Source of the DNA: Archangium gephyra
Lineage (GTDB): Bacteria; Myxococcota; Myxococcia; Myxococcales; Myxococcaceae
Length of the DNA: 64,000 nt
Assembly (NCBI RefSeq): GCF_001027285.1
Contig: NZ_CP011509.1
Coordinates: forward strand, 2,550,501-2,614,500
Reading direction: 5' to 3'
Positions 9,328 through 17,443 of the stretch are shown here, one piece after another. A model generated the notes under the pieces. The model did not search any database, was not told where the DNA came from, and saw only the letters and a list, made by a program, of their open reading frames with translations. The translations under genes were made by a program, and so were the position numbers. Numbering within the stretch: position 1 is the first letter of the stretch; each line of letters opens with the position of its first letter.

Positions 9328-9386
9328 CTGCCCATCACGGGGCGACGTCCAGCCGCTCGTAGCGCTGGCGTTGGAGTTGAAGTTGC

Positions 9387-10148
9387 TCAATCCTCGTGGG
9401 GAGCGCTTTCGAGTTCTTCTGTGTCGGGGCAGACCGGAGGACAACGAATGGATTCATTCATCGGCATGAGGGTGAAGTCCCGTCCGTCTTTATCGTAGGC
9501 ATAGAGCACCACGGTCTCCCTGCCATCGGCATACCTGCCGTAATAGATGCGGATGCCGACTGCCCCGGGCTGTGCCAGGAGCGCATCGAAGGCGCTCCGC
9601 GCCAGGGACTGAGCGCGGACAGCCCCTGGCTCAGCCGTCGCACGGAACCGGGCAATCAGTTCCTGGGCATGCTCGCGGCTGACGAGGTGGGGGCTCACCG
9701 CCGCGGGCCCCTGCGCCGCGGTTGCTGGCGTCCCCCAGAGGGTCTCTTCTGGAACTTCTGTACCGGGGCAGAATGGAGGACAATTGCTGGTCCGATTCGC
9801 CGACAGGAGGGGGAGGTCCCGTCCGTCTTTGTCGTAGGCATAGAGCACCACGGTCGGCCTGCCGTCAGCGTACTTGCCGTAATAGATGCGGATGCCGGCC
9901 GCTCCAGGCTGTGCCAGGAGCGCATCGAAGGCACTCCGCGCCAAGGATTGAGCGTAGACGGCCCCAGGCGCGGCGGTCGTCTCACGGAACCGGGTGATAA
10001 GGCCCTGGGCATGCTCGCGGCTGACGAGGTGGGGACTCACGGCTGGCTCCTGCTTCGGGGCCGCTGATGTCACCCAGGGAATGCCACACAGGACTCCGAC
10101 CAGTGTGGCCACAAGGACTTCCCACTTCCCGCTGCGCTGCGAAGGCAT
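9387..10148 (-). CDS. exported protein with two tandem copies of an unknown domain
   Basis: 253 aa with an N-terminal signal peptide (VLVATLVGVLCGIPWVTSAA). Two near-identical units follow, at about residues 36-135 and 150-250. Each contains SPHLVSREHAQ.LI.RFR, AQSLARSAFDALLAQPGA, GIRIYYG.YADGR and VVLYAYDKDGRD, and each ends with a CPP-x-CP motif. I do not recognise the family. The very high identity of the two copies (also at DNA level) indicates recent duplication. The gene stands alone beside IS91-like relics. Confidence 0.7.
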   Translation of the reverse strand: MPSQRSGKWEVLVATLVGVLCGIPWVTSAAPKQEPAVSPHLVSREHAQGLITRFRETTAAPGAVYAQSLARSAFDALLAQPGAAGIRIYYGKYADGRPTVVLYAYDKDGRDLPLLSANRTSNCPPFCPGTEVPEETLWGTPATAAQGPAAVSPHLVSREHAQELIARFRATAEPGAVRAQSLARSAFDALLAQPGAVGIRIYYGRYADGRETVVLYAYDKDGRDFTLMPMNESIRCPPVCPDTEELESAPHED

Positions 10149-10184
10149 CTGAACCTCCTCCTTGGCTCGGTTACCGCACCGAGC

Positions 10185-10460
10185 CTATCTGCCCGTGTGA
10201 CGCATAAGAAGGGTAACGCATAAGCATCTTCGCTCCGGGCGCGAAACCGTCACCTTGAGCCTGCCTCCACACCGCGGACAGGCGAACACGTCCAGTGCGA
10301 AGGTCCTGCGCAGCAGCCCGGCCCAATCCACCCGCGCTGTCCTCTGCTTCCTCGGCTCCTCCACCGTCGCGGCCAAGCAGAGGCTCTCCTTCTGTGGGCC
10401 CGCCTCCGTCCCCGCTTGAGGGAGCGAGGTGTTGAAGCTCAAGCCGCCACAGCCAGCCAA
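10185..10460 (-). mobile_element. IS91-like transposase relic
   Basis: The minus strand encodes DWAGLLRRTFALDVFACPRC followed by GGRLKV, the zinc-finger-like C-terminal segment of IS91-type transposases. The reading frame then diverges into unrelated sequence. The upstream part is degraded and lacks the catalytic region. Confidence 0.65.
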
Positions 10461-10518
10461 GAGAGCTCCGCCCCTGGCGCGTCCCGCCTGGGAAGGCGGC
10501 TGGGCCGGCGAAGGCCGG

Positions 10519-10538
10519 CGAAGGTGTCAAAGAACTCG
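10519..10538 (+). repeat. REP-like repeat copy
   Basis: Single diverged copy of the dispersed repeat GAAGGTGTCAAAGAACTCG, next to an IS91-like relic. Confidence 0.5.
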
Positions 10539-10660
10539 GCGCGCAGGGTTGGAGTGCGAAGGGACCACGGCCTGGACGGGTGAACTCCCCTGAGGGTACG
10601 CGGGAGCTGAGTTGGGGCCTCATGGCCACATGAGGCGGAACCCTGGGGAGGGGAATGGCA

Positions 10661-10894
10661 TCAGTCTTGACGAGACTTCTCAGTAGCAGCGTCGTGGTCG
10701 GCTTTTCCGGCCCACCATGCAAGCTCGCGGATCGCCACACTCAGTTCGACGTCGGGATACCGCGCCATCGTCTCATCCATGAGCACGTGCAGGATGCGCA
10801 GCATAGCCGTTTCAATCGTCGTGCCGTTCTGGGTTGCATAGCCGCGAGCTTCTTCGACGCACTCAAGGCACCAATCTTGCCAAGCGTCGCTCAT
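10661..10894 (-). CDS. small acidic protein, possible immunity partner
   Basis: 77-aa soluble protein beginning MSDAWQDWCLECVEEARGYA. Its ATG overlaps the stop of the upstream broken lipoprotein gene (ATGA), so the two were translationally coupled. The product is helical, with no signal peptide or known motif. Its size and coupling to a lipoprotein are reminiscent of immunity proteins for polymorphic or SitA-type toxins; this is inference from arrangement only. Confidence 0.6.
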   Translation of the reverse strand: MSDAWQDWCLECVEEARGYATQNGTTIETAMLRILHVLMDETMARYPDVELSVAIRELAWWAGKADHDAATEKSRQD

Positions 10895-11602
10895 CGCTTT
10901 CTGGTCCTTTCCGCGATGTCCCAGACACTTGTGACGGCGCTGCGGATCTTCTCGGTACTGCGGTTGCCGTCGCGCGTGTCCCGGCACGCGTAGAGGACAA
11001 AATTGTGAACCTCTGCAACGGCGGCCTCGAACCGGCTGCGTCGTTCGGAGGACTTGGCCTTGGCAAGCCCTTTTCCCCAGCAATACTCATGGAGCTGCGC
11101 GATGACACACTGTCTGTCTACAAAACGAAGTTCCATCAACCGTGCCATCTGTCCTTCGCTCTTCAATAGCCGATTCACTTGATACGCGCACTCTTGCGTT
11201 TCAAGGCCATTGACGTCGGAGTCCGGTAAAGGCAGTTCAATGTCCGCAATAGAGGAATACTTCTTCGCTGAGCCTCGCACCTCGTCCGCCGCCCAAAGCC
11301 CAGGAGCTGGGTCCGTTGGGTCCACCGGCAACACGCTTGTTCGGTGAACGCTCCACCCGGGACTCCGGCGCCTGCCAGGGCATGACCAGTGGGGAGGCCC
11401 CTGCTCCCGCAGGGGGGTGACGTGGCTGGGGGAAGGACGGTATGGGCGCAGGGAGCATGGGGACTGCCTGGGCTTGGTGGAGCATCGTCGGGCCCCCAGC
11501 ACAGCCCGTGAGCACCCACAACAACAGGTGCAGCCCGCGCTGCCACCCTCGCTTCCAATGGGGCAATTGAGGCGCCTCGCCTCGCGGGTCCACCTCGGTC
11601 AT
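10891..11602 (-). pseudogene. lipoprotein with apparent frameshift, possible SitA-like toxin
   Basis: One minus-strand frame starting at 11602 encodes a lipoprotein leader (LHLLLWVLTGC) and a Pro-rich stretch ending ESRVERSPNKRV. Near 11330 the natural continuation jumps to another frame, which reads LPVDPTDPAPGLWAADEVRG and runs to 10891. Together they would make a protein of about 235 aa. The C-terminal part is charged and unrecognised (LMELRFVDRQCVIAQLHEYC). A lipoprotein N-terminus with a variable C-terminal domain and a coupled small downstream gene resembles the myxobacterial SitA toxins. The break may be real or a sequence error. Confidence 0.45.
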
Positions 11603-11709
11603 TCCTTGTCTACACCACGTCCGCCGTCACCTCGTCAAGCACCACTTCGCCGGTTCACCCCCTCTTGTCTCCTCAGTGGCCCACGCGGCAAAGGTGTCCT
11701 CCGAGAAGG

Positions 11710-11763
11710 CCGAGAAGGTGTCAAAGGATTCGAAAGCCCGAGAAGGTGTCAAAGGATTCGAAA
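11710..11763 (+). repeat. REP-like repeat, two direct copies upstream of RAYT 1
   Basis: Two direct copies of CGAGAAGGTGTCAAAGGATT followed by CGAAA (11711-11735 and 11739-11763). A half copy AAGGTGTCC precedes them at 11691. They mark the left boundary of a unit of about 1.1 kb that carries the transposase gene. Confidence 0.7.
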
Positions 11764-11887
11764 CGCGGGACTCAAGCGACAGAACAAGACTCGGTATGGA
11801 CGGGGGACCCCACCGGTCCCCGAGTTATTCCGAGGACTTGAGGCTGGCGCGCCAGGTGCATCCGGACTGGTGACTCGTGCATAGGGG
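11764..11887 (+). mobile_element. left end of RAYT element with hairpin
   Basis: This leader of about 125 nt is repeated almost base for base at 33066-33189 before the second transposase. It contains a perfect stem-loop GGGGACC-CCACC-GGTCCCC (11803-11821) of the kind that IS200/RAYT Y1 transposases recognise. No gene is seen in it. Confidence 0.55.
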
Positions 11888-12832
11888 ATGGGGATGGGCT
11901 GGCCGCTGAGGATGTTCCAGGAGGAGGGCTACTATTTCGTCACGTCCAGGTGCTTTCAGGGGCGGCTGCTGCTGCGTCCCAGCGCGGAGGTGAACGAGGT
12001 GGTGGGAGGCGTGCTGGCAAAAGCCGTCCAGCGCAGTGCCGGCAGTGTGAGGCTGCACGCCTTCACCTTCGCCTCCAATCACTTTCACCTGCTGGTGTGG
12101 GCGCGTGGGGCCGAGCTCGCCTGCTTCATGCAGTACCTGCGAGCCAACCTGTCCAAGAAGGTGGGGAGGCTGGTGGACTGGAGAGGAGGTTTCTGGGAGC
12201 GGCGCTACTCAGCGGAGCCGGTGCTGGACGACACGGCGCTGGTGGGGCGGCTGCGTTACGTGCTGGCCCATGGAGTGAAGGAGGGCCTGGTGCAGGGGAG
12301 TGCCGAGTGGCCGGGACTCACATGTCTGCCGCAGCTGCTGGGGCCGGCGAGGCGAGTGTTCCAGTGGTTCAACTGGACGAAGCGCTGGAGCAGGAGGGGT
12401 AGGGGGAGTGAGGACAGGGCAACGGGGGAGGGGCGCTTCGGCGAGGAACTCGCCGAGCCAGTGGAGTTGGAGGTGGCGCCCCTGCCGTGCTGGGAAGGAC
12501 TGGGAGAGGAGGGGAGGCAGCGCGCGGTGAGGGGGCTGGTGGAGGGAGTGGAAGCCGAGGCTCGCGCACAAGACAAGCCTGTACTGGGAGCGCGGGCCGT
12601 GAGGGCGCAGCACCCGCATACCCGGCCCGAGCGCCTCAAGCGGAGTCCTCGGCCGCTGGGGCATGCCTCCACACGCCAGGCATTGAAGCGACTGCGCGAG
12701 CAGTACCGGAGCTTCGTCGCGGCCTTCAGAGAGGCGGCGGCTCAGTGGAGGAGGGGAAACTTTTCGGCGAGCTTTCCGCTCTTCTCCTTCCCGCCGCGTG
12801 TCGTACCAGGTCGCGTCGCTCGAGTTCTTTGA
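11888..12832 (+). CDS. REP-associated tyrosine transposase (RAYT), copy 1
   Basis: Single-strand DNA transposase of the Y1/HUH class (Transposase_17 family), 314 aa. The HUH motif is in SNHFHLLVW (about residue 60), and the probable catalytic Tyr is in GGFWERRYSAEPV (about residue 100). The C-terminal half (residues 150-314) is basic and lineage-specific (RRVFQWFNWTKRW, HPHTRPERLKRSPRP). The gene is bounded upstream by direct, and downstream by inverted, copies of the GGTGTCAAAGGA repeat, as expected for a RAYT that mobilises REP/REPIN sequences. It is over 90% identical by eye to the copy at 33190. Confidence 0.85.
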   Translation: MGMGWPLRMFQEEGYYFVTSRCFQGRLLLRPSAEVNEVVGGVLAKAVQRSAGSVRLHAFTFASNHFHLLVWARGAELACFMQYLRANLSKKVGRLVDWRGGFWERRYSAEPVLDDTALVGRLRYVLAHGVKEGLVQGSAEWPGLTCLPQLLGPARRVFQWFNWTKRWSRRGRGSEDRATGEGRFGEELAEPVELEVAPLPCWEGLGEEGRQRAVRGLVEGVEAEARAQDKPVLGARAVRAQHPHTRPERLKRSPRPLGHASTRQALKRLREQYRSFVAAFREAAAQWRRGNFSASFPLFSFPPRVVPGRVARVL

Positions 12833-12896
12833 CACCCTCTCGGAGGACACCCTCTCGGAGACACCCTCTCGGGGTCACCCTCTCGGGGTCACCCGT
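12828..12896 (-). repeat. REP-like repeat, inverted tandem copies after RAYT 1
   Basis: TTTGACACCCTCTCGG (reverse complement of the repeat) is followed by further partial units GGACACCCTCTCGG, AGACACCCTCTCGG and GGTCACCCTCTCGG. The internal bases are lost from copy to copy, as if by slippage or internal deletion. Confidence 0.65.
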
Positions 12897-12904
12897 ACCA
12901 CACC

Positions 12905-13840
12905 TCAGTCGAGCGCGTAGCCGAACTGCTCGCGGAACCTCGCGGCGAATTCGTCGTAGGTGAACTTCTGGTTCTGCGTGCCGGGGTGCTCGACCTTGAG
13001 CGCGCCCATCAGCGAGGCCATGCGGCCGCAGGTGGGTAGGTCGAGGCCGCGCATCAGGCCGAGGATCAGGCCGGCACGGTAGGCATCGCCGCAGCCGGTC
13101 GGGTCGACCACCTGGCGCTCGCGTGCCGGAGGGATCTCATGGCATTCGCTCCGCGTGAGGATCCGCGAGCCGCGCGGGCCACGCGTGATGATGTAGGCAC
13201 GGACCTTGGAGGCGATGGCCGCCTCGTCCCAGCCGGTGCGTTCCTGGAGCAGGTTCGACTCGTAGTCGTTGACGACGATGTAGTCGGCCAGCTCGATGAA
13301 ATGGCGGAACTCGTCGCCGTTGAACAGCGGCATCATCTGGCCGGGATCGAAGATGAAGGGGATGCCGCAGTCGTGGAATTCCCGGGCGTTCTGCAGCATG
13401 CCGTCGTGGCAGTCCGGCGCGACGATGCCGAAGGTGATGCCCTTCACGTCGCGCACGTGGTTGTCGTGGCTGCGGCTCATCGCGCCCGGGTGGAAGGCCG
13501 TGAGCTGGTTGTTGTCGAGGTCGGTGGTGATGAACGCCTGGGGGGTGAACATGTCCTCGAGCACGCGGACCTGATCGAGGCGGATGCCACACTTCTCGAA
13601 ATGGGCGCGGTAGGGCGCGAAGTCCTGGCCGACCGTCGCCATGGGCACCGGGTCGCCGCCGAGGAGCTTGAGGTTGTAGGCGATGTTGCCGGCGCAGCCG
13701 CCGAACTCGCGGCGCATCCGCGGGACCAGGAAGGACACGCTCAGGATGTGCACCTTGTCCGGCAGGATGTGGTTCTTGAACTGGTCCTGGAACACCATGA
13801 TGGTGTCGTAGGCCAGCGAGCCGCAGATCAGCGCAGACAT
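12905..13840 (-). CDS. PfkB-family carbohydrate/adenosine kinase
   Basis: Ribokinase-fold sugar or nucleoside kinase, 311 aa. The N-terminal PfkB signature region includes FGGCAGNIAYNLKLLGGDPV. The C-terminal signature DPTGCGDAYRAGL carries the anion-hole GCGD and the catalytic Asp. ATG at 13840 follows a GGGGGAGG ribosome site. The sequence resembles the adenosine-kinase-like group of gamma/beta-proteobacteria (an impression, not a search). It is flanked by REP-like copies at 12828 and 13950, so it may have arrived as a cassette. Confidence 0.85.
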   Translation of the reverse strand: MSALICGSLAYDTIMVFQDQFKNHILPDKVHILSVSFLVPRMRREFGGCAGNIAYNLKLLGGDPVPMATVGQDFAPYRAHFEKCGIRLDQVRVLEDMFTPQAFITTDLDNNQLTAFHPGAMSRSHDNHVRDVKGITFGIVAPDCHDGMLQNAREFHDCGIPFIFDPGQMMPLFNGDEFRHFIELADYIVVNDYESNLLQERTGWDEAAIASKVRAYIITRGPRGSRILTRSECHEIPPARERQVVDPTGCGDAYRAGLILGLMRGLDLPTCGRMASLMGALKVEHPGTQNQKFTYDEFAARFREQFGYALD

Positions 13841-13949
13841 GGCTACCTCCCCCAAGCCGCCACGCCGGGCGCGGCGGGGCACCCAGGATAGCGGCTGGCC
13901 TTCGCGGCGGCCAGCCGTCCTCCTACGAGCCGGAGAGCGCGAGGTGTCG

Positions 13950-13971
13950 GAGCTGACTCTTTGACACCTCA
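13950..13971 (-). repeat. REP-like repeat, inverted copy
   Basis: CTCTTTGACACCTC is a diverged inverted copy of the dispersed repeat. A partial direct copy GAGGTGTCGGAG is at 13941. The remainder of the 350-nt gap 13841-14191 shows no gene. Confidence 0.5.
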
Positions 13972-14191
13972 TGTTGGCCCGATCGAGGAGCTCTGACCGG
14001 TCGGCAGTAGACCCCGCCGCCACCCCTCTCCCTGGTTTCCTTCAGGATTCTCCGGGTGGCGGCCGTGGGTCACCACCTCGGCCCTGCGGAGGCAGACCCT
14101 TGCAACCATGGCCAAGCTCATGTCCCCGCGCCCGTGCTACCTTCGCAAGCGGTCCGCTAGTTCGGTTCGACCACTTCAGCAAGGAGAACAC

Positions 14192-14731
14192 ATGAGGCTC
14201 GTTTGTACTCTCCCTGTCCTTGTCGCGCTGGTCGGCGCGCCCACCGTCCATGCCGACGACAATATGGAATGGAGGGGCACACAGCCTCAGGTCCTTGGAA
14301 AAAGCTGCCAGGAGCTCACGATGGATAATTGTCTCTTCATCGACGAGGCCATAGCGAATTGCCCGGAGACCTGCGCACGAAGGAATGAAGGCAAGGAGCC
14401 AGAGGCGCCTGCCGGGTCCCAGGCTCCATCCTCAGACACTGACTCAGACCCTGAGCTGGCCCGTCTTCGCAGGCTGCCGAGGGCAGAGCTGCTTGAAGGC
14501 TTCAAGAAGGATTGCGCCCAGACCGTGGGGCGGGTTTCCACGTACTTCGCCGAACCGGTGGCAAGGCAGGCCTATGTCAACCGCTGTTTCGCGCTGATCC
14601 TGAAGGCATGGGACAGCAAGTCGCCTGAGTTCAGGGAGCGCATGGCCAAGGTCAAGGAAAAGGTCAAAGGCGAATACCGGACTGCTTGTGAGAAGAAGAG
14701 GAAGAAGAAGGCAGCCGAGACCAAGAACTGA
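14192..14731 (+). CDS. small exported Cys-containing protein, unknown
   Basis: 179 aa with a clear signal peptide (MRLVCTLPVLVALVGAPTVHA) preceded by AAGGAG seven nt before the ATG. The mature N-terminus has paired cysteines (SCQELTMDNCLF, NCPETCARR), an acidic Ser/Asp linker follows, and the C-terminal half is basic and helical, ending in a Lys-rich tail. I recognise no family. The open frame begins earlier (14108), but the signal peptide supports 14192. Confidence 0.7.
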   Translation: MRLVCTLPVLVALVGAPTVHADDNMEWRGTQPQVLGKSCQELTMDNCLFIDEAIANCPETCARRNEGKEPEAPAGSQAPSSDTDSDPELARLRRLPRAELLEGFKKDCAQTVGRVSTYFAEPVARQAYVNRCFALILKAWDSKSPEFRERMAKVKEKVKGEYRTACEKKRKKKAAETKN

Positions 14732-14878
14732 CGGCCCGGTCAGAGAGCCTGTCGCTCGGCATCTTGAAGTCGACGCGGAACACCTCGTCCCAGGTCGCCG
14801 CGGTGCCCGGTCCCTCGCGCCGGGAGCCCTGCGCGTAGCGGGCCTCCTCCTCGCCCGGCCTCGCCGCTGCTGGGCGTG

Positions 14879-17296
14879 TCAGGCCGGCCAGGGGTGATGG
14901 GGGAAGAGCCAGCCCCGCTCGCCCACCAGCCGCTCGAGACCCTCGAGGCTGGCGCGAAGCACACGCTCGGGGTCGCGCTCGGGTACCGGGCCGAGCGCCT
15001 CGACCAACCGCCGGGCCCTCCCGGCGAGCTCCTCCCGCCAGGGGTCGAGCTGTCCGAGCTGGCCAACGAGCTGCAGGGCGGTCGTGGCCAGCAGGGGCGC
15101 CAGCTCCGAGCCGGGTGGGAGCGCCTGGACGAGCTTCTCGGTGAGGACCAGCACCTGCGCGGCGGACACCTGCGGGAGGCGGAGGGACAACCAGAGCCCC
15201 TGCGCCATCCAGCCGGTGGTCTCCTGGGAGCCGTCGTTCTCCAGGCTGGAGAGGAGGGAGGCCAGGCCGGGCCAGTGGCGCGCGTAGGCGAACAGCCTCA
15301 TCGCCTCGAGCTTCAGCGCGCGGCCGCGCTCCGCTTCCCCCAGCTGGAACGCGGCCCAGGCCAGGCTGTCGAGGGTGGCGGCCGTGTCTCCAGGGTCACC
15401 GAGCTTCCGTTTGAGCTCGAACGCCTGCTGCCAGAGGTCCTGGGCGCGGCGGACGTCTCCCTGCCGGGCGATGGTGCCCGCCATGTCGTGGAGGACGAGG
15501 GCCTTGCCCTGCGCGTCCTCGAGCACCTCCCTCATCCGGAGCGCCTGCTGGAACAGGGAAAGCGCGCGGGCCGGGTCCCCCTGGTCATCGAAGAAGCGGG
15601 CCATGCTGTGGAGGTAGGCGGCCTGAGCGCGCAGGTCCCCCATCTTCTCGGTGAGCGCGAGCCCCTGCTCCAGCAACTGCAAGCCCTCCGCGGAGTCGCC
15701 CTGCCGCAGCACGTGGCCGGACAGGGTGTGGAGCATGGCGGCCTGATAGGTGTGATCTCCCGCCTGCTCGCAGAGCGAGATCGCCTGCCGCCACAGCTCG
15801 AGGCCTCGCGAGACGTCCACGTACTGGGTGGTCAGGATGGCCATCCTGTCGAGCACGGCGGCCCTCGCGCGCAGGTCGCCGCCATCGAGGAGCGCCTCGG
15901 CCTGCCGCAAGCACTCGAGGGCGCCGTGGGGGTCTCCCTGGCCGGCCACCTCCATGGCCCGCTGGTAGAGCCGGAAGGACCGGTCCGTGGCGTCTTCCAC
16001 GGGGGCGCCAGCGGCGAGCTCTCCCTCCCGGGCTGGCAGGCGGGCCATGTGCGAGAGCATGGTGGCCTTGCCCTCCTCGTCGCCCAGCCGCTCGAAGAGC
16101 GCGAGCGCCTCCCGCCAGAACAGGAGCGCGCGGGTGGCGTCTCCCTGCTGCGCCACGGCCGTCCCCATGTGCGAGAGGACGTAGGCCCGGCCCGAGGCGT
16201 CGCCGCACTGTTTGCAGAGCTCCAGCGCTTGGGCCAGGTACTCCAGGGCCCTGGCCGGCTCGCCCCGAATCATCAGGACGTCCCCCATGAGCTTCACGCA
16301 CCGGGCCTTGCTCCGCACGTCCCCGTAGCGCCCGGCGGCCCGCTCCAGGAGCCCGAAGGCCAGGGCGTGCTGGTGCTGAGAGAACTGCAGGTTGGCCATG
16401 TTCTCGAGGACGGAGGCGTGGTCGTCCGGATGATCCAGGCGCTCGAGGAGCTCGTGGGCGCGCCGCAGGAGCGTCAGGGCGTGGGGGCGGTCGCCGGAGT
16501 CGACCGACAGCCGCGCCATGGAGCGGAGCGTGAGGGCCTGGGCGTGGGGATCGCCGAGTTGCTCCTGAAGCCCCAGCATCCGCCGCATCAGCTCGAGCTC
16601 GCCGAGGCTGTCGCCCAACTGCTTCCGGGCGTCGGCCGCGTGGGACAGCACCTTGACCATGCTCCCGAGGTCGCCCATCCGCTCCAGGGCCTGGCTCGAG
16701 CGCATCCAGTGCTCCAGGGCGCGGGAGACGTCTCCCTGACGGGAGCAGGCGAGGCCCATGCACCAGAGCACGCGCGCCTGGCTCGCGGCATCGTCCCGCT
16801 GCACGTGGAAGAACAGCGCCTGCTGCCACAGCCTGAGGGCGTGGGTGGCGTCCCCTTGCGCGTCGAGGGTCTCGGCCATGGCGCCGAGCACGGTGGGCAC
16901 TTCGTCCGCCGCGCCCAACTTCTGGTAGACGCCGAGGAGCTGTGCCCACGTCTCCAGGGCCTGGGCGGCGTCGCCCCGGCGCGCCAGACAGTGGGCGATG
17001 TTGTGGCGGCTCGACGCCGCGCCGAGGTAATCGCCTCGGCGCAGCTGGAGCTGGACCGCCTCTGTCAGCAACGGGAGGGCTCCGTCGATGTCTCCCCCGT
17101 TCAAATGGAGAGTGCCCAGCTTGTGCAACACGGAGGCCTTGCCCTCTTCATCGCCAGCCTCGCTGAACAGCACGATCGCCTGCCGCCAGGCGAGGCTCGC
17201 GCCGGAGGCGTCACCCCGCTGTGCCAGCCCGAGGCCCTGCTCGTCGAGCGCCAGGCCCTTCTCGCGGGCGCTGGCGAATGCCGTGTTGGAGCTCAT
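14879..17296 (-). CDS. TPR-repeat protein
   Basis: 805-aa protein made almost entirely of tetratricopeptide repeats of about 40 residues (for example GDASGASLAWRQAIVLFSEA and GDPARALSLFQQALRMREV), roughly 17-18 units. A non-repeat C-terminal tail (about 730-805) ends RGWLFPHHPWPA. The repeats have the NB-ARC/kinesin-light-chain-like pattern G-D-x2-x-A-L-x-x-W-x-Q-A. There is no signal peptide or enzymatic domain. Probably a protein-interaction scaffold; the partner is unknown. Divergent from the next gene. Confidence 0.85.
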   Translation of the reverse strand: MSSNTAFASAREKGLALDEQGLGLAQRGDASGASLAWRQAIVLFSEAGDEEGKASVLHKLGTLHLNGGDIDGALPLLTEAVQLQLRRGDYLGAASSRHNIAHCLARRGDAAQALETWAQLLGVYQKLGAADEVPTVLGAMAETLDAQGDATHALRLWQQALFFHVQRDDAASQARVLWCMGLACSRQGDVSRALEHWMRSSQALERMGDLGSMVKVLSHAADARKQLGDSLGELELMRRMLGLQEQLGDPHAQALTLRSMARLSVDSGDRPHALTLLRRAHELLERLDHPDDHASVLENMANLQFSQHQHALAFGLLERAAGRYGDVRSKARCVKLMGDVLMIRGEPARALEYLAQALELCKQCGDASGRAYVLSHMGTAVAQQGDATRALLFWREALALFERLGDEEGKATMLSHMARLPAREGELAAGAPVEDATDRSFRLYQRAMEVAGQGDPHGALECLRQAEALLDGGDLRARAAVLDRMAILTTQYVDVSRGLELWRQAISLCEQAGDHTYQAAMLHTLSGHVLRQGDSAEGLQLLEQGLALTEKMGDLRAQAAYLHSMARFFDDQGDPARALSLFQQALRMREVLEDAQGKALVLHDMAGTIARQGDVRRAQDLWQQAFELKRKLGDPGDTAATLDSLAWAAFQLGEAERGRALKLEAMRLFAYARHWPGLASLLSSLENDGSQETTGWMAQGLWLSLRLPQVSAAQVLVLTEKLVQALPPGSELAPLLATTALQLVGQLGQLDPWREELAGRARRLVEALGPVPERDPERVLRASLEGLERLVGERGWLFPHHPWPA

Positions 17297-17443
17297 GCGG
17301 AGCCGTCCCCCCTCTCACTGCGAGTGTTCACGCGACAGTATACAGAGGCCACCGCGCATTGAACTCGTGGAGGGGACGGAGATCGGGTTAGCCTCCAAGG
17401 GGATGGAGCCCGTTGCCCGCGGGGCTCCCTGGGGGAGAAATCC

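Noticed and set aside
13841..14191. Possible small RNA or gene in the 350-nt gap
   Set aside because: Only a REP-like copy could be supported; no conserved structure or open frame with a ribosome site.
14732..14878. C-terminal protein fragment on the minus strand (VFRVDFKMPSDR-like)
   Set aside because: Too short and without any other support to call a gene remnant.
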